Of a DNA stretch of 12,893 bases, positions 1 to 7,266 are shown piece after piece (within the stretch, counting starts at the first letter, position 1; each line of letters begins with the position of its first letter). Source of the stretch: a bacterium UBP1_UBA4783 (lineage in GTDB: Bacteria; Krumholzibacteriota; Krumholzibacteriia; Krumholzibacteriales; Krumholzibacteriaceae); NCBI GenBank assembly GCA_002403075.1, contig DHHB01000084.1, positions 1,193 to 14,085 on the forward strand, in the 5' to 3' direction. Position numbers and translations under genes: made by a program. Under the pieces are notes generated by a model. The model searched no databases and was not told the origin of the DNA. It was given only the letters and a program-made list of their open reading frames with translations.

Positions 1-772
1 TCCACAGATCGCCCGAACGGTCTTCACAGATCGCGCGGACCGAATTGTGGCTCAGGCTCGCGGGATCGGCCGGATCGTGCATGAACCGCGTCCATGCGCC
101 CGTCGCCGGATCGAAGCGGTTCAGTCCGCCCCCGTCCGTGCCGATCCACAGCATGCCGGCTCCGGCTTCGCAGATCCGGCGGATCAAATTATGGCTCGGG
201 CTGTTCGGATTATCCGGGTCGTTGCGGAATATCGTGAACCGGTCCGCGTCGCGGTCGTATCTGTTCAGCCCGTCGTCGGTCCCGACCCACAGATCTCCCG
301 CCCGTGTCTCGTAGATCGAGTTGATCGAGTTGTGGCTCAGGCTCGCGGGATCCGCGTCGTCGTGCAGGTAGAGCTTGAAACGCTCCGTCACCGGATCGTA
401 TCGATTCAATCCGCCGTGAAAGGTGCCGAACCAGATATATCCGTGCCGGTCCTCGCAGATGGAGAGAACCTGGTTGTAGCTCAGGCTGTTCGGATCGTCG
501 GGATCGTTGCGGATGATCCTGCACCGGTATCCGTCGTACATGTTCACGCCGTCTTCGGTGCCGATCCAGATGAAGCCGCGCTTATCCTGGATGACGCATT
601 CGACGATGCTCTGCGAAAGCCCCTGTTCGATGGAAATCTGGTTGAACCAGATATCTCCGCCGCGCTCGGCGGCGCGGAGCGGCGCCGCGGCGGCGGAGAA
701 CAGCAGAACGCCGGCAACGGCTCGGGCGAGGCCGGTTCCGCGTCCGGGCGACGGAGCGTCTCTATGTTTCAT
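1..772 (-). CDS. Propeller-repeat periplasmic sensor protein, 3' end beyond the window
   Basis: The visible part is 257 residues, open to the left edge. It starts with a signal peptide: charged residues, a hydrophobic stretch at about 17-33 and likely cleavage near Ala34/35. The tandem repeats match the two-component-regulator propeller family (Reg_prop). The opening 'EQGLSQSIVECV' and the recurring D-x-x-G-x-[IL]-W-[IVF]-G-T...GLNRYD pattern are typical. Units begin at residues 97, 145, 192 and 240 (LSYN/LSHN/PSHN), a period of 47-48 residues. Such domains are periplasmic ligand sensors, commonly of hybrid histidine kinases, diguanylate cyclases or other regulators. The output domain lies outside the window, so the type of regulator is unknown. 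The start at 772 has GGAAGAGG 7 bases upstream. It lies 31 bp after the CitF-like gene on the same strand with no promoter seen between, so co-transcription is likely. Repeat family sure; role inferred. Confidence 0.85.
   Translation of the reverse strand, partial: MKHRDAPSPGRGTGLARAVAGVLLFSAAAAPLRAAERGGDIWFNQISIEQGLSQSIVECVIQDKRGFIWIGTEDGVNMYDGYRCRIIRNDPDDPNSLSYNQVLSICEDRHGYIWFGTFHGGLNRYDPVTERFKLYLHDDADPASLSHNSINSIYETRAGDLWVGTDDGLNRYDRDADRFTIFRNDPDNPNSPSHNLIRRICEAGAGMLWIGTDGGGLNRFDPATGAWTRFMHDPADPASLSHNSVRAICEDRSGDLW
4..484 (-). repeat. Tandem propeller-blade coding repeats (about 141-144 bp period)
   Basis: On the minus strand, units beginning with the codons for LSYN/LSHN/PSHN start at about 484, 340, 199 and 55, so the spacing is 144, 141 and 144 bp. 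The units are also similar as DNA: a 23-base stretch at 45-67 recurs exactly at 330-352, two blades away. The similarity follows from blade duplication in the protein and need not imply a mobile or regulatory repeat. Such arrays can misassemble or recombine, so unit number beyond the left edge is uncertain. Confidence 0.75.
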
Positions 773-803
773 TCGCGGCCCTCTTCCGGCCGGAGCGCGC
801 CGC

Positions 804-2408
804 CTACTTCTTCGGCGCGAGCTTCCAGATCGTGTCGAGGATCGTGCCGTCGCGCCATTCGACAACCTCCACCGGAACGTCCGTCACGGGGAGCGGCGGG
901 GGCGTCGAGCCCAGCTCCGCGGCCTTTTTAACGGAGAGATCGTGGAGCTCCTCGATGCTCACGACCTTGAGGCCGTGCGCCGGAGCGTTCTTCTTGAGCG
1001 CCGCCAGGTAGGGGCTCGCGCTCTTCGGGTTGAACGCCACGTACTCCTCGGTCACGGCGACGTCGATGACCTCGCCGGGGAGCGAGACGCTGTAGACGTC
1101 CTTCACGATGCGGGGGAAGCTCTTCCCTTCCTTGCCGGTCGCGATCGGGAGGAACATGATCGTCATCTTGGATCCCGCCGCCACGCCCTGCGCGCCGCCG
1201 ATCCCGCCGACGATGCGCCCGCCGGCGCAGATGCTGTTCACGTTGAAGGCGACGTCCATCTCGAGGGTCGTGAGGACGGAGACGTCGAGCATGTTGACGG
1301 CGTTCTCCTTGTTCGCCACGTCGTCGTACTCGCCCGTCGAAATCTCGTGGTGGTTGTAATCCTTGAGCATCGACGTGATGACCTTCTCGGACGGCTCGAA
1401 ACACTGGCCGTGGAGCAGGTCCCCGATGCAGCCGTCCTGAAGCATGTCGACATGGAGCGACGAGCAGCCGCCGATCGCGAAGCCGGCCTTTATCCCCTTC
1501 GTCTTGAGATGCTTGTGAATCTCGTCGAGCACGATGAGGCCGGCGCCGGAGCCCACCTGGAAATTGAACCCGTCGAAGATGACCTCCGCCGACTCCATCA
1601 CCTTCATGACCTGCGCCGCGATCTGCGAGTTGAATTTGTTCGCGCGGATCTTATCGATGTTGAGCGTGCCCGAGCCGACGCCCGAGGCGTCGCCGGGGTT
1701 GTCGACCTTCACGACGAAATCGACGTCGCACATCGAGAGGGAGCGGGGGAATAGGTAGCTCTTGGAAACCTCTCCGGCCAGCAGACACGTATGCTCCGCC
1801 CACAGCGTGTCGGCGAGGAAGAGGCCGAGGGGGCCCACCCAGTGCTCGGGCTTGCCGAGAAGCCCGTTCGCGTTGCCCCACTGGTCGGCGACCGGCACCG
1901 GGCCGAAGGCGACCTTGACCTTGATCTCGCCCGTGTGGAACTTGCGCACGCGGTTGCCGTGTCCGACTCCCGTCACGACCCACGGAAGGAACTCGCCGGC
2001 GGTGAGGTATTTTCCCATCTCGCGGTAGCAGTTGCCGACGAGTCCGCCGATCGTGCCGTCCTTGATCGCCTCGGGAAGCCAGGGGACGCACACGTCGAAG
2101 AAGGCGTTGCCGAGGAGCTTGATATCCTTGCGCCCGTGGCGCTTCAGGGCCTCGACAACGAGCTTCAGGCAGTGATCTCCCTCGCGGTAGTAGTGGGGAT
2201 AGGAGATCCAGTCGCCGTCCTTCAGCATCGAAACGACGTCGTCGAGCGTTCTGATCTTGCTCTCGCCGTGGCGAATCGCGGCCCGTCCCGGTCTCCCCGC
2301 CCACGGATCGCCGTACGACGGATCGTATGCCTGTTTGTACGGCCGTTTCGCGACGCCGTTCACGATTGTCGGGACTGTGCGCCCGATTGCGTTCTTCACG
2401 AACTCCAT
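804..2408 (-). CDS. citF: Citrate lyase alpha subunit-like CoA-transferase (CitF family)
   Basis: The protein is 534 residues; family members are usually about 500-520. In citrate lyase, CitF exchanges acetyl-ACP for citryl-ACP (citrate CoA-transferase). Family-like stretches are 'QWGNANG' (176-182), 'DVDFVVKVDNPGDASGVGSG' (228-247), the Gly-rich 'GFAIGG' (309-314), 'NHHEIS' (352-357), 'LDVSVLTTLEMDVAFNVN' (374-391) and 'VTEEYVAFNP' (452-461), in the same order as E. coli CitF. The start at 2408 is chosen for GGGAGG 5 bases upstream; in-frame ATGs at 2489, 2480 and 2459 overlap or crowd the predicted promoter. No citE (lyase), citD (acyl carrier), citC or citX/G lies nearby, so a complete citrate lyase is not supported here. 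It faces acs across a shared promoter region, suggesting a role in acetate/acetyl-CoA metabolism, possibly as a free acid:CoA-transferase. Family assignment strong; substrate unknown. Confidence 0.85.
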   Translation of the reverse strand: MEFVKNAIGRTVPTIVNGVAKRPYKQAYDPSYGDPWAGRPGRAAIRHGESKIRTLDDVVSMLKDGDWISYPHYYREGDHCLKLVVEALKRHGRKDIKLLGNAFFDVCVPWLPEAIKDGTIGGLVGNCYREMGKYLTAGEFLPWVVTGVGHGNRVRKFHTGEIKVKVAFGPVPVADQWGNANGLLGKPEHWVGPLGLFLADTLWAEHTCLLAGEVSKSYLFPRSLSMCDVDFVVKVDNPGDASGVGSGTLNIDKIRANKFNSQIAAQVMKVMESAEVIFDGFNFQVGSGAGLIVLDEIHKHLKTKGIKAGFAIGGCSSLHVDMLQDGCIGDLLHGQCFEPSEKVITSMLKDYNHHEISTGEYDDVANKENAVNMLDVSVLTTLEMDVAFNVNSICAGGRIVGGIGGAQGVAAGSKMTIMFLPIATGKEGKSFPRIVKDVYSVSLPGEVIDVAVTEEYVAFNPKSASPYLAALKKNAPAHGLKVVSIEELHDLSVKKAAELGSTPPPLPVTDVPVEVVEWRDGTILDTIWKLAPKK

Positions 2409-2461
2409 GAAAACCTCCCGATGATGCTCCACGATCGAAGCCGTAACAGCAATTTCCATAT

Positions 2462-2489
2462 AGTGTAATCTTTCCGGCATTTCTGTCAA
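2462..2489 (-). promoter_or_regulatory. Sigma70-like promoter for the citF-like gene
   Basis: Read on the minus strand, a perfect TTGACA (2489-2484) is followed by a 16-base spacer and TACACT (2467-2462, 4 of 6 to TATAAT). Transcription would start near 2455, giving a leader of about 45 bases before the chosen ATG at 2408. This excludes the more upstream in-frame ATGs as starts. TATATG slightly downstream is an alternative -10 but with a poorer spacer of 20. Confidence 0.6.
2471..2480. promoter_or_regulatory. Putative operator copy 1 in the citF promoter spacer
   Basis: The plus-strand sequence TTTCCGGCAT lies between the -35 and -10 of the minus-strand promoter. It matches 8 of 10 positions of the perfect palindrome ATTCCGGAAT located at the equivalent place in the acs promoter. 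Its position would let a bound protein block RNA polymerase. No regulator is identified; short GC-rich words recur by chance in this genome, so this is tentative. Confidence 0.35.
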
Positions 2490-2579
2490 TAGGGATAATA
2501 GCGCCGCGCGATCCCCGGCCTCGGCGAGCAGGCGGCCCCGGGCTCGCGGAACTCCGCCTTCGCGCCGCCCGATTTTGTC

Positions 2580-2608
2580 TTGACAATTCCGGAATATCTC
2601 AATACATT
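2580..2608 (+). promoter_or_regulatory. Sigma70-like promoter for acs
   Basis: A perfect TTGACA (2580-2585), an optimal 17-base spacer and TACATT (2603-2608, 4 of 6 to TATAAT) lie in an AT-richer pocket of the divergent intergenic region. The predicted start near 2615 gives a leader of about 78 bases. The two divergent -35 boxes are about 90 bp apart (2490-2579, GC-rich, nothing else recognised), so the promoters do not overlap. Confidence 0.65.
2586..2595. promoter_or_regulatory. Putative operator copy 2 in the acs promoter spacer
   Basis: ATTCCGGAAT is a perfect 10-base palindrome placed immediately after the -35 hexamer of the acs promoter. A near copy sits in the spacer of the divergent citF-like promoter. 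The placement fits a repressor site coordinating the two genes. The cognate regulator is unknown; palindrome and position are observed, function is inference. Confidence 0.4.
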
Positions 2609-2692
2609 CAAACGTCTTGTGCCGCGTTTTGCGCGACCGAAATCCGATTTCAATTATCCCGCGAGAGAGGGAAAGCCTTTAGGAGGTAGAAG

Positions 2693-4651
2693 ATGGCAGA
2701 GGAGAAGAAAACCATCCATTCGATGCTCGACGAGCGGCGCGTGTTCAATCCGCCGAAGGGCTTCGTCGAGAAGGCCCACGTGAAGAGCATGGACGAATAC
2801 AAGAAGCTCTACGGCGCGTCCGAGAAGGACCTCAAGGGCTTCTGGGCCGAGCAGGCGAACTGCATCGACTGGTTCAAGAAATGGGACACGGTGCTCGACG
2901 ATAGCAAGTTCCCCTTCGTGAAGTTTTTCTCCGGCGGCACGACCAATATCTCCTATAACTGCCTCGACCGCCACCTCAAGACGCGCGGCGACAAGACCGC
3001 CCTCATCTGGGAAGGCGAGCCGCTCACCGATTCGAGGAAGTTCACGTACAAGGAGCTCCACCGCGAGGTCTGCAAGTTCGCGAACGTGCTCAAGTCCCAC
3101 GGCATCAAGAAGGGCGATCGCGTCAACCTGTACCTTCCGATGATCCCCGAGCTCGCCATCGCGATGCTCGCCTGCACGCGCGTCGGCGCGATCCATTCGA
3201 TCGTGTTCGGCGGCTTCAGCGCCGAGTCCCTCAAGGACCGCATCGTCGACGCCGGCGCGAAGATGCTCGTCACGAGCGACGGCAGCTTCCGCCGCGGCAA
3301 GGCCGTGGCGCTCAAGGCCGGAGCGGACGCGATCCTCGGCGCATGCCCGACGATCGAGCACGTGATCGTCGTGAAGCGCACGGGGCTCGACGTCGCGATG
3401 ACACCGGGCAGGGATTTCTGGTGGCACGAAGAGATGGCGAAGGCCTCCGACACCTGCGAACCGGCGCACATCGAGGCCGAGGACATCTCCTTCATCCTCT
3501 ACACGAGCGGCACCACGGGCAAGCCGAAGGGCGTCGTCCACACGACGGCCGGCTACCTCATGTACGTGACGATGACGAACAAGCTCATCTTCGATCTCCG
3601 CGAAGACGACATCTACTGGTGCACCGCCGACATCGGTTGGATCACGGGCCACTCGTACATCGTGTACGGCCCTCTTTCGAACGGCGCGACCACGGTCATG
3701 TTCGAGGGCGTTCCGAGCTTCCCGGAGCCGGATCGTTTCTGGAAGGTCGTCGCGAAGTACAAAGTGTCGGTGTTCTACACCGCGCCGACCGCCATCCGCG
3801 CCATCGCGCGGGACGGCGACGACTGGCCGGCGAAGAACGATCTCTCGAGCCTGCGGCTGCTGGGATCCGTCGGCGAGCCGATCAATCCCGAGGCCTGGAT
3901 GTGGTACTACCGGGTGATCGGCGGCGAGCGCTGCCCCATCGTCGACACGTGGTGGCAGACCGAAACGGGTGGCATCCTCATCACGCCGCTCCCCGGCGCG
4001 TTTCCGCTGAAGCCGGGTTCGGCGACCCTGCCGTTCCCGGGCGTGTTCCCGAAGGTCGTCCGCGAGGACGGATCTCCGTGCGAGACGAACGAAGGCGGCT
4101 ATCTCGTCATCGAGAAGCCGTGGCCGGGACAGCTCCGCACGATTTGGGGCGACGACCAGCGCTTCAAAGACCAGTACTACAGCCGCTTCAAAGGCGTGTA
4201 CTTCACGGGCGACGGCGCTCGGAAGGACGAGGACGGCTACTTCTGGCTCATGGGCCGCGTCGACGACGTGATCAACGTATCCGGCCACCGGATCGGAACG
4301 ATGGAAGTCGAGAGCGCCCTCGTGAGCCACGAAGCGGTCGCGGAGGCCGCGGTCGTGCCGATGCCCCATGAGATCAAGGGCGAGGGCCTCTACGCCTTCG
4401 TCACCCTCACGGGCGGTTTCGACAAGAGCGACAAGCTCAAGGAAGAGCTCCGCAACCACGTTTCGAAGATGATCGGGCCGATCGCGAAGCCCGACAAGAT
4501 CCAGTTCGCCGACGCGCTTCCGAAGACGCGCAGCGGAAAGATCATGCGACGGATCCTCAAGGTCATCGCCACCGGCAGCACCGAGGTCGGCGACACGACG
4601 ACGCTCGCCGATCCGCACGTCGTCGAGCATCTCCTCGAGGAACGCCAGTAA
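2693..4651 (+). CDS. acs: Acetyl-CoA synthetase (AMP-forming)
   Basis: The 652-residue protein has the usual Acs length. It activates acetate with ATP to acetyl-AMP, then to acetyl-CoA, in the cytoplasm. The P-loop-like 'YTSGTTGKPKG' is at 270-280. 'WWQTET' is at 420-425, where Trp421 corresponds to the Trp that limits the acyl pocket to acetate/propionate. 'TGDGARKDEDG' contains Asp507, with Arg522 and Arg533 downstream. 'PKTRSGKIMRR' holds the catalytic, acetylatable Lys616. All these sit +7 from the Salmonella Acs numbering. The start at 2693 has AGGAGG 6 bases upstream. The gene has its own promoter and is followed by a strong hairpin, so it is probably monocistronic. It lies between the CitF-like gene and the por operon, matching an acetate - acetyl-CoA - pyruvate theme. 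Lys616 could be controlled by acetylation as in other bacteria; no acetyltransferase or deacetylase gene is visible. Confidence 0.97.
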   Translation: MAEEKKTIHSMLDERRVFNPPKGFVEKAHVKSMDEYKKLYGASEKDLKGFWAEQANCIDWFKKWDTVLDDSKFPFVKFFSGGTTNISYNCLDRHLKTRGDKTALIWEGEPLTDSRKFTYKELHREVCKFANVLKSHGIKKGDRVNLYLPMIPELAIAMLACTRVGAIHSIVFGGFSAESLKDRIVDAGAKMLVTSDGSFRRGKAVALKAGADAILGACPTIEHVIVVKRTGLDVAMTPGRDFWWHEEMAKASDTCEPAHIEAEDISFILYTSGTTGKPKGVVHTTAGYLMYVTMTNKLIFDLREDDIYWCTADIGWITGHSYIVYGPLSNGATTVMFEGVPSFPEPDRFWKVVAKYKVSVFYTAPTAIRAIARDGDDWPAKNDLSSLRLLGSVGEPINPEAWMWYYRVIGGERCPIVDTWWQTETGGILITPLPGAFPLKPGSATLPFPGVFPKVVREDGSPCETNEGGYLVIEKPWPGQLRTIWGDDQRFKDQYYSRFKGVYFTGDGARKDEDGYFWLMGRVDDVINVSGHRIGTMEVESALVSHEAVAEAAVVPMPHEIKGEGLYAFVTLTGGFDKSDKLKEELRNHVSKMIGPIAKPDKIQFADALPKTRSGKIMRRILKVIATGSTEVGDTTTLADPHVVEHLLEERQ

Positions 4652-4663
4652 GCCCGCAGGCGG

Positions 4664-4693
4664 ACGGCGGGGGGGGAAAGCCCCCCGCCGTTT
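4664..4693 (+). terminator. Hairpin terminator after acs
   Basis: An 11-bp perfect stem (4664-4674 pairing with 4681-4691, ACGGCGGGGGG against CCCCCCGCCGT) with a 6-base loop begins 13 bases after the acs stop. The T tract is short (TTT then CCGCTT), so termination may be partial and some read-through into the por operon is possible. Confidence 0.7.
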
Positions 4694-4697
4694 CCGC

Positions 4698-4726
4698 TTG
4701 ATGAGGCCGAGCGAAGTTACTATATT
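4698..4726 (+). promoter_or_regulatory. Sigma70-like promoter for the por/nuo operon
   Basis: TTGATG (4698-4703, 4 of 6 to consensus), a 17-base spacer and TATATT (4721-4726, 5 of 6) follow directly after the acs terminator. The predicted start near 4733 gives a leader of about 65 bases before porD. The tight packing after the terminator supports an independent operon promoter. Confidence 0.65.
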
Positions 4727-4744
4727 TCGCCTAATTTATTCGTC

Positions 4745-4772
4745 GGGCGGGGAGGTGTGGAGGGGGGTTTTT
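4745..4772 (+). other. G-rich leader of the por operon
   Basis: The predicted 5' untranslated RNA carries five runs of two or more G, including GGG, GGGG and a final GGGGGG, followed directly by five T (4768-4772). The transcript carries the G-rich strand, so a G-quadruplex of two stacked tetrads, or a weak pause at the G/T tract, is possible. The porD ribosome site (GAGGG, 4787-4791) lies about 20 bases further on. No known riboswitch was recognised. Tentative. Confidence 0.3.
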
Positions 4773-4797
4773 CGTCCCTGAAGCGCGAGGGAATGAC

Positions 4798-5103
4798 ATG
4801 AAAAAGCCGGTCAAATCGGAAGAGGAGCTCGGGTGGAAGGACATCGAGGTCGGCTGCACGGTTTCCGACGCCGGTAACGCCGCGCAGTACCGAACCGGCG
4901 ACTGGCGATCCACGCGTCCCGTCTGGGATCACACGCGCTGCGTCAAATGCGGCGTCTGCTACATCTTCTGCCCCGATTCCGCCGTTCGAAAAAACGAGGA
5001 AGGCTACTTCGAGGCGGACCTCTTCTACTGCAAGGGATGCGGCATCTGCGCGCAGGAATGCATAACGGCCTGCATCAAGATGGTGGAGGAGGCGGAGGAA
5101 TAA
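4798..5103 (+). CDS. porD: Pyruvate:ferredoxin oxidoreductase delta subunit (2x[4Fe-4S])
   Basis: This 101-residue protein is the ferredoxin-like delta subunit of four-subunit 2-oxoacid:ferredoxin oxidoreductases; it carries electrons from the catalytic beta subunit. The N-terminal part (1-40) with 'GDWRSTRPVWD' is characteristic of PorD. Cluster-binding cysteines are C48, C51, C54, C58 ('CVKCGVCYIFCPD') and C78, C81, C84, C88 ('CKGCGICAQECITACIKM'). The second motif has Ile in place of the common Pro after its last Cys and an extra Cys92; cluster binding should persist. GAGGG lies 6 bases before the ATG. It is the first gene of the operon, and its stop abuts the porA start with no gap, indicating translational coupling. 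The pyruvate (rather than 2-oxoglutarate or branched-chain) assignment comes mainly from PorA. Confidence 0.93.
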   Translation: MKKPVKSEEELGWKDIEVGCTVSDAGNAAQYRTGDWRSTRPVWDHTRCVKCGVCYIFCPDSAVRKNEEGYFEADLFYCKGCGICAQECITACIKMVEEAEE

Positions 5104-6288
5104 ATGCCGAAACGAATCGGAATCGAAAACTCGATCGCCGCCGCCGACGCGGTCGCCATGGCGAACGTCGACGTCGTCGCGGCGTATCCGATCACTCCGC
5201 AAACCCATATCGTCGAGCACCTCGCCGAGCTCGTCGCCGACGGAGAGCTCGACGCCGAGTTCATCCCCGTCGAGTCCGAGCATTCCGCGATGAGCGTCTG
5301 CTGCGGCTCGTCGGCGATGGGAGCGCGCACCTTCACCTGCACGAGCGCGCAGGGGCTCGCCCTCATGAACGAGATCGTGTTCATCGCGGCGAGCCTCCGG
5401 CTCCCGATCGTGATGATACTCGCGAACCGCTCCCTCTCGGGGCCCTTGAGCATCTGGAACGACCACACCGACGTGATGTCGGTTCGCGATTGCGGATGGA
5501 TACAGGTCTTCGCCGACAACGGGCAGGAGCTCTTCGATCACGTGCTCTACGCCTTCCGGGTCGCCGAGGACCCGACTGTCTCCATTCCGGTCATGATCAA
5601 CATCGACGGCTTCATCGTGACGCACGTCATCGAGGCGATCGAGTACTGGGACAAGGAGCAGGTCGCGCGGTATCTGCCGGCCTTCAAGCCCGTGAACGTG
5701 CTCAACCCCGACGCCCCCGTCACGTTCGGCGCCTTCGGCATACCGAACATCTTTTCCGAAACGAAAAAAGCGCAGGACGCGGCGCTCCTCGCCTCGAAGC
5801 CCGTGATCATGAAGGCATGGGACGAGCTCGCGAAGGTGACGGGCCGCTCGTACAAACCGGTCGAGACCTACAAGCTCGATGGCGCCGAAACGGCGATCCT
5901 CACGATGGGAAGCTTCGGCGAGACCGCCTCGATCGCGGTCGACCGGCTCCGCGCGCAGGGGAAGGCGGTCGGACAGATTCGGCTCCGCCTGTGGCGTCCC
6001 TTCCCGTTCGACGAGATTCGCGAGGCCGTGAAGGGCGTCAAGAAGCTCATCGTCATCGACCGCGCGATCTCCTACGGCGGTCCCGGCGGCCCCGTCGCGA
6101 GCGAGATCCGCGCCGCGCTCTATCACGAGCAGCAGCGGCCGGCCGTCGTGAACTTCCTCGCGGGATTCGCCGGGCGGGACGTCACGCCCGAGGATTTCAT
6201 CGCGATGTACGGAACAACGGAGACGCTCGCCGCGGGAGGCGCTCCGATCCGCCAGGAGGATTATCTCTTCTACGGGGTGAGGGAGTAA
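5104..6288 (+). CDS. porA: Pyruvate:ferredoxin oxidoreductase alpha subunit
   Basis: The protein is 394 residues, a normal alpha-subunit length. Together with PorB it forms the thiamine-diphosphate active site that converts pyruvate + CoA to acetyl-CoA + CO2, or the reverse. 'AYPITPQT' (27-34) carries Thr31 of the substrate/TPP region, 'IPVESEHSA' (54-62) carries Glu58, which contacts the TPP aminopyrimidine in the family, and 'ILANRSLSG' (105-113) carries Arg109 of the pyruvate-binding 'ANR' motif. 'SIWNDHTDVM' and 'CGWIQ' are typical of the pyruvate-type subfamily. The C-terminal half (about 250-394) is the transketolase C-like domain II with 'GSFGETASIAVDRLR'. A strong GGAGG region within the end of porD serves as ribosome site. 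The stop overlaps the porB start by one base (TAATG). Pyruvate specificity is likely; a related 2-oxoacid cannot be excluded. Confidence 0.95.
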   Translation: MPKRIGIENSIAAADAVAMANVDVVAAYPITPQTHIVEHLAELVADGELDAEFIPVESEHSAMSVCCGSSAMGARTFTCTSAQGLALMNEIVFIAASLRLPIVMILANRSLSGPLSIWNDHTDVMSVRDCGWIQVFADNGQELFDHVLYAFRVAEDPTVSIPVMINIDGFIVTHVIEAIEYWDKEQVARYLPAFKPVNVLNPDAPVTFGAFGIPNIFSETKKAQDAALLASKPVIMKAWDELAKVTGRSYKPVETYKLDGAETAILTMGSFGETASIAVDRLRAQGKAVGQIRLRLWRPFPFDEIREAVKGVKKLIVIDRAISYGGPGGPVASEIRAALYHEQQRPAVVNFLAGFAGRDVTPEDFIAMYGTTETLAAGGAPIRQEDYLFYGVRE

Positions 6289-7211
6289 TGGAATCGCTCA
6301 ACGTATACGCCTCGAGGCTCGTCACGAAGCGCGAACACTTCGCCCCGGGACACCGCGCCTGCCAGGGATGCGCGGAGGCGCTCGCCGTGAGACTCGTCGC
6401 GAAAGCGCTCGGCCAGAACGTCGTCGTCGCCTCCGCGACGGGGTGCATGGAGATCATCTCCACGCCGTTTCCGTTCACGAACTGGCGAGTGCCCTGGATT
6501 CACGTCGCGTTCGAAAACGCCGCGGCCGTCGCGACGGGCGCCGAAGGGGCGTATCGCGCGCTCGTGCGGAAGGGCGCGCTTCCCGAGAAGGGGACTGTCT
6601 TCCTCGGCATGGGCGGAGACGGCGGGACGAGCGACATCGGACTTCAGGCGCTTTCGGGGGCGTTCGAGCGAGGCCACCGCTTCATCTACGTCTGCTACGA
6701 CAACGAGGCGTACATGAACACCGGCGTTCAGCGCTCCTCCGGGACGCCGTTCGGCGCGTCGACGACCACCTCGCCGGCGGGGAAGCTGAAGGCCGGGCAG
6801 GTCACCTGGAAGAAGAACATGCCGGAAATCGCCGCGGCGCATGGCATCCCGTACGTCGCGACCGCCTGCTCGAGCTACCCGTTCGATCTCATGAAAAAGG
6901 TCGAGAAGGCGGCGAAGGCCGGCGGCCCCGCCTACATACACATCCTCTCCGTCTGCCCGACGGGGTGGGGGCTTCCGAGCGAGAAGGCCATCTGGATCGG
7001 CCGTCTCGCCGTCGAGACGGGCGTGTTCCCGCTCTACGAGGTCGAACAGGGGAGGTACCGGATCACGGTCGACGTGCCCGCGCAGCGGCCGGTCGGCGAC
7101 TACCTCAAGCCGCAGGGACGGTTCCGCCATCTGACGCCGGAGATCGTCGAGCAGATCCAGACGCGCGTCACAGCGGAATGGGAGAAGCTCCGCGCGAAGA
7201 CGGCGCTCTAG
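6288..7211 (+). CDS. porB: Pyruvate:ferredoxin oxidoreductase beta subunit
   Basis: This 307-residue subunit binds thiamine diphosphate and one [4Fe-4S] cluster; family members are about 300-315 residues. Cluster cysteines appear to be C25, C28 ('CQGC'), C53 ('ATGCMEI') and C223 ('SVCPTGW'). The TPP/Mg motif is 'GDGGTSDIG' from 110, followed by 'YDNEAYMNTG' (137-146), whose Asn-Glu-Ala-Tyr/Met-Asn-Thr-Gly spacing is standard. The reading frame stays open far upstream, but homology begins exactly at the ATG at 6288, which overlaps the porA stop (TAATG) and has GGGAG close by. PorA and PorB should form the catalytic heterodimer; PorC is encoded only after three intervening genes. Confidence 0.95.
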   Translation: MESLNVYASRLVTKREHFAPGHRACQGCAEALAVRLVAKALGQNVVVASATGCMEIISTPFPFTNWRVPWIHVAFENAAAVATGAEGAYRALVRKGALPEKGTVFLGMGGDGGTSDIGLQALSGAFERGHRFIYVCYDNEAYMNTGVQRSSGTPFGASTTTSPAGKLKAGQVTWKKNMPEIAAAHGIPYVATACSSYPFDLMKKVEKAAKAGGPAYIHILSVCPTGWGLPSEKAIWIGRLAVETGVFPLYEVEQGRYRITVDVPAQRPVGDYLKPQGRFRHLTPEIVEQIQTRVTAEWEKLRAKTAL

Positions 7212-7216
7212 GGCGG

Positions 7217-7228
7217 CCGCCGCGGCGG
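7217..7228. repeat. 12-base palindrome in the porB-nuoE gap
   Basis: CCGCCGCGGCGG is a perfect palindrome within the 55-base gap between porB and the NuoE-like gene, the longest gap of the operon. It could form a hairpin that affects mRNA processing or the ratio of Por to Nuo subunits. In GC-rich DNA it may also be chance. Confidence 0.3.
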
Positions 7229-7266
7229 AGTCCGGGAGAAAACGGATCATACGGAAAGAACGGGTC

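Noticed and set aside
45..931. Forward-strand frames over the propeller gene
   Set aside because: They are shadows of the clear minus-strand repeat protein, whose translation has a signal peptide and regular blades without stops.
804..2408. Complete citrate lyase operon
   Set aside because: Only the alpha subunit homologue is present; no citD, citE, citC or citX/G appears in the window.
2409..2489. Longer N-terminus of the CitF-like protein starting at 2489
   Set aside because: Those codons overlap the -35/-10 promoter, lack a ribosome site and add residues absent from the family. The ATG at 2408 has GGGAGG.
2654..4630. Long open frame on the minus strand opposite acs, and similar long frames opposite the nuoF-like gene (7706-9616) and porA (4720-6126)
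   Set aside because: They mirror codons of GC-rich genes, have Arg/Asp/Ala-heavy low-complexity translations with no family motifs, and lie entirely over well-recognised genes.
4947..6287. Extended porB start in a frame open far upstream
   Set aside because: The upstream translation is an arginine-rich shadow of porD/porA. The family homology begins at the ATG at 6288, coupled to the porA stop.
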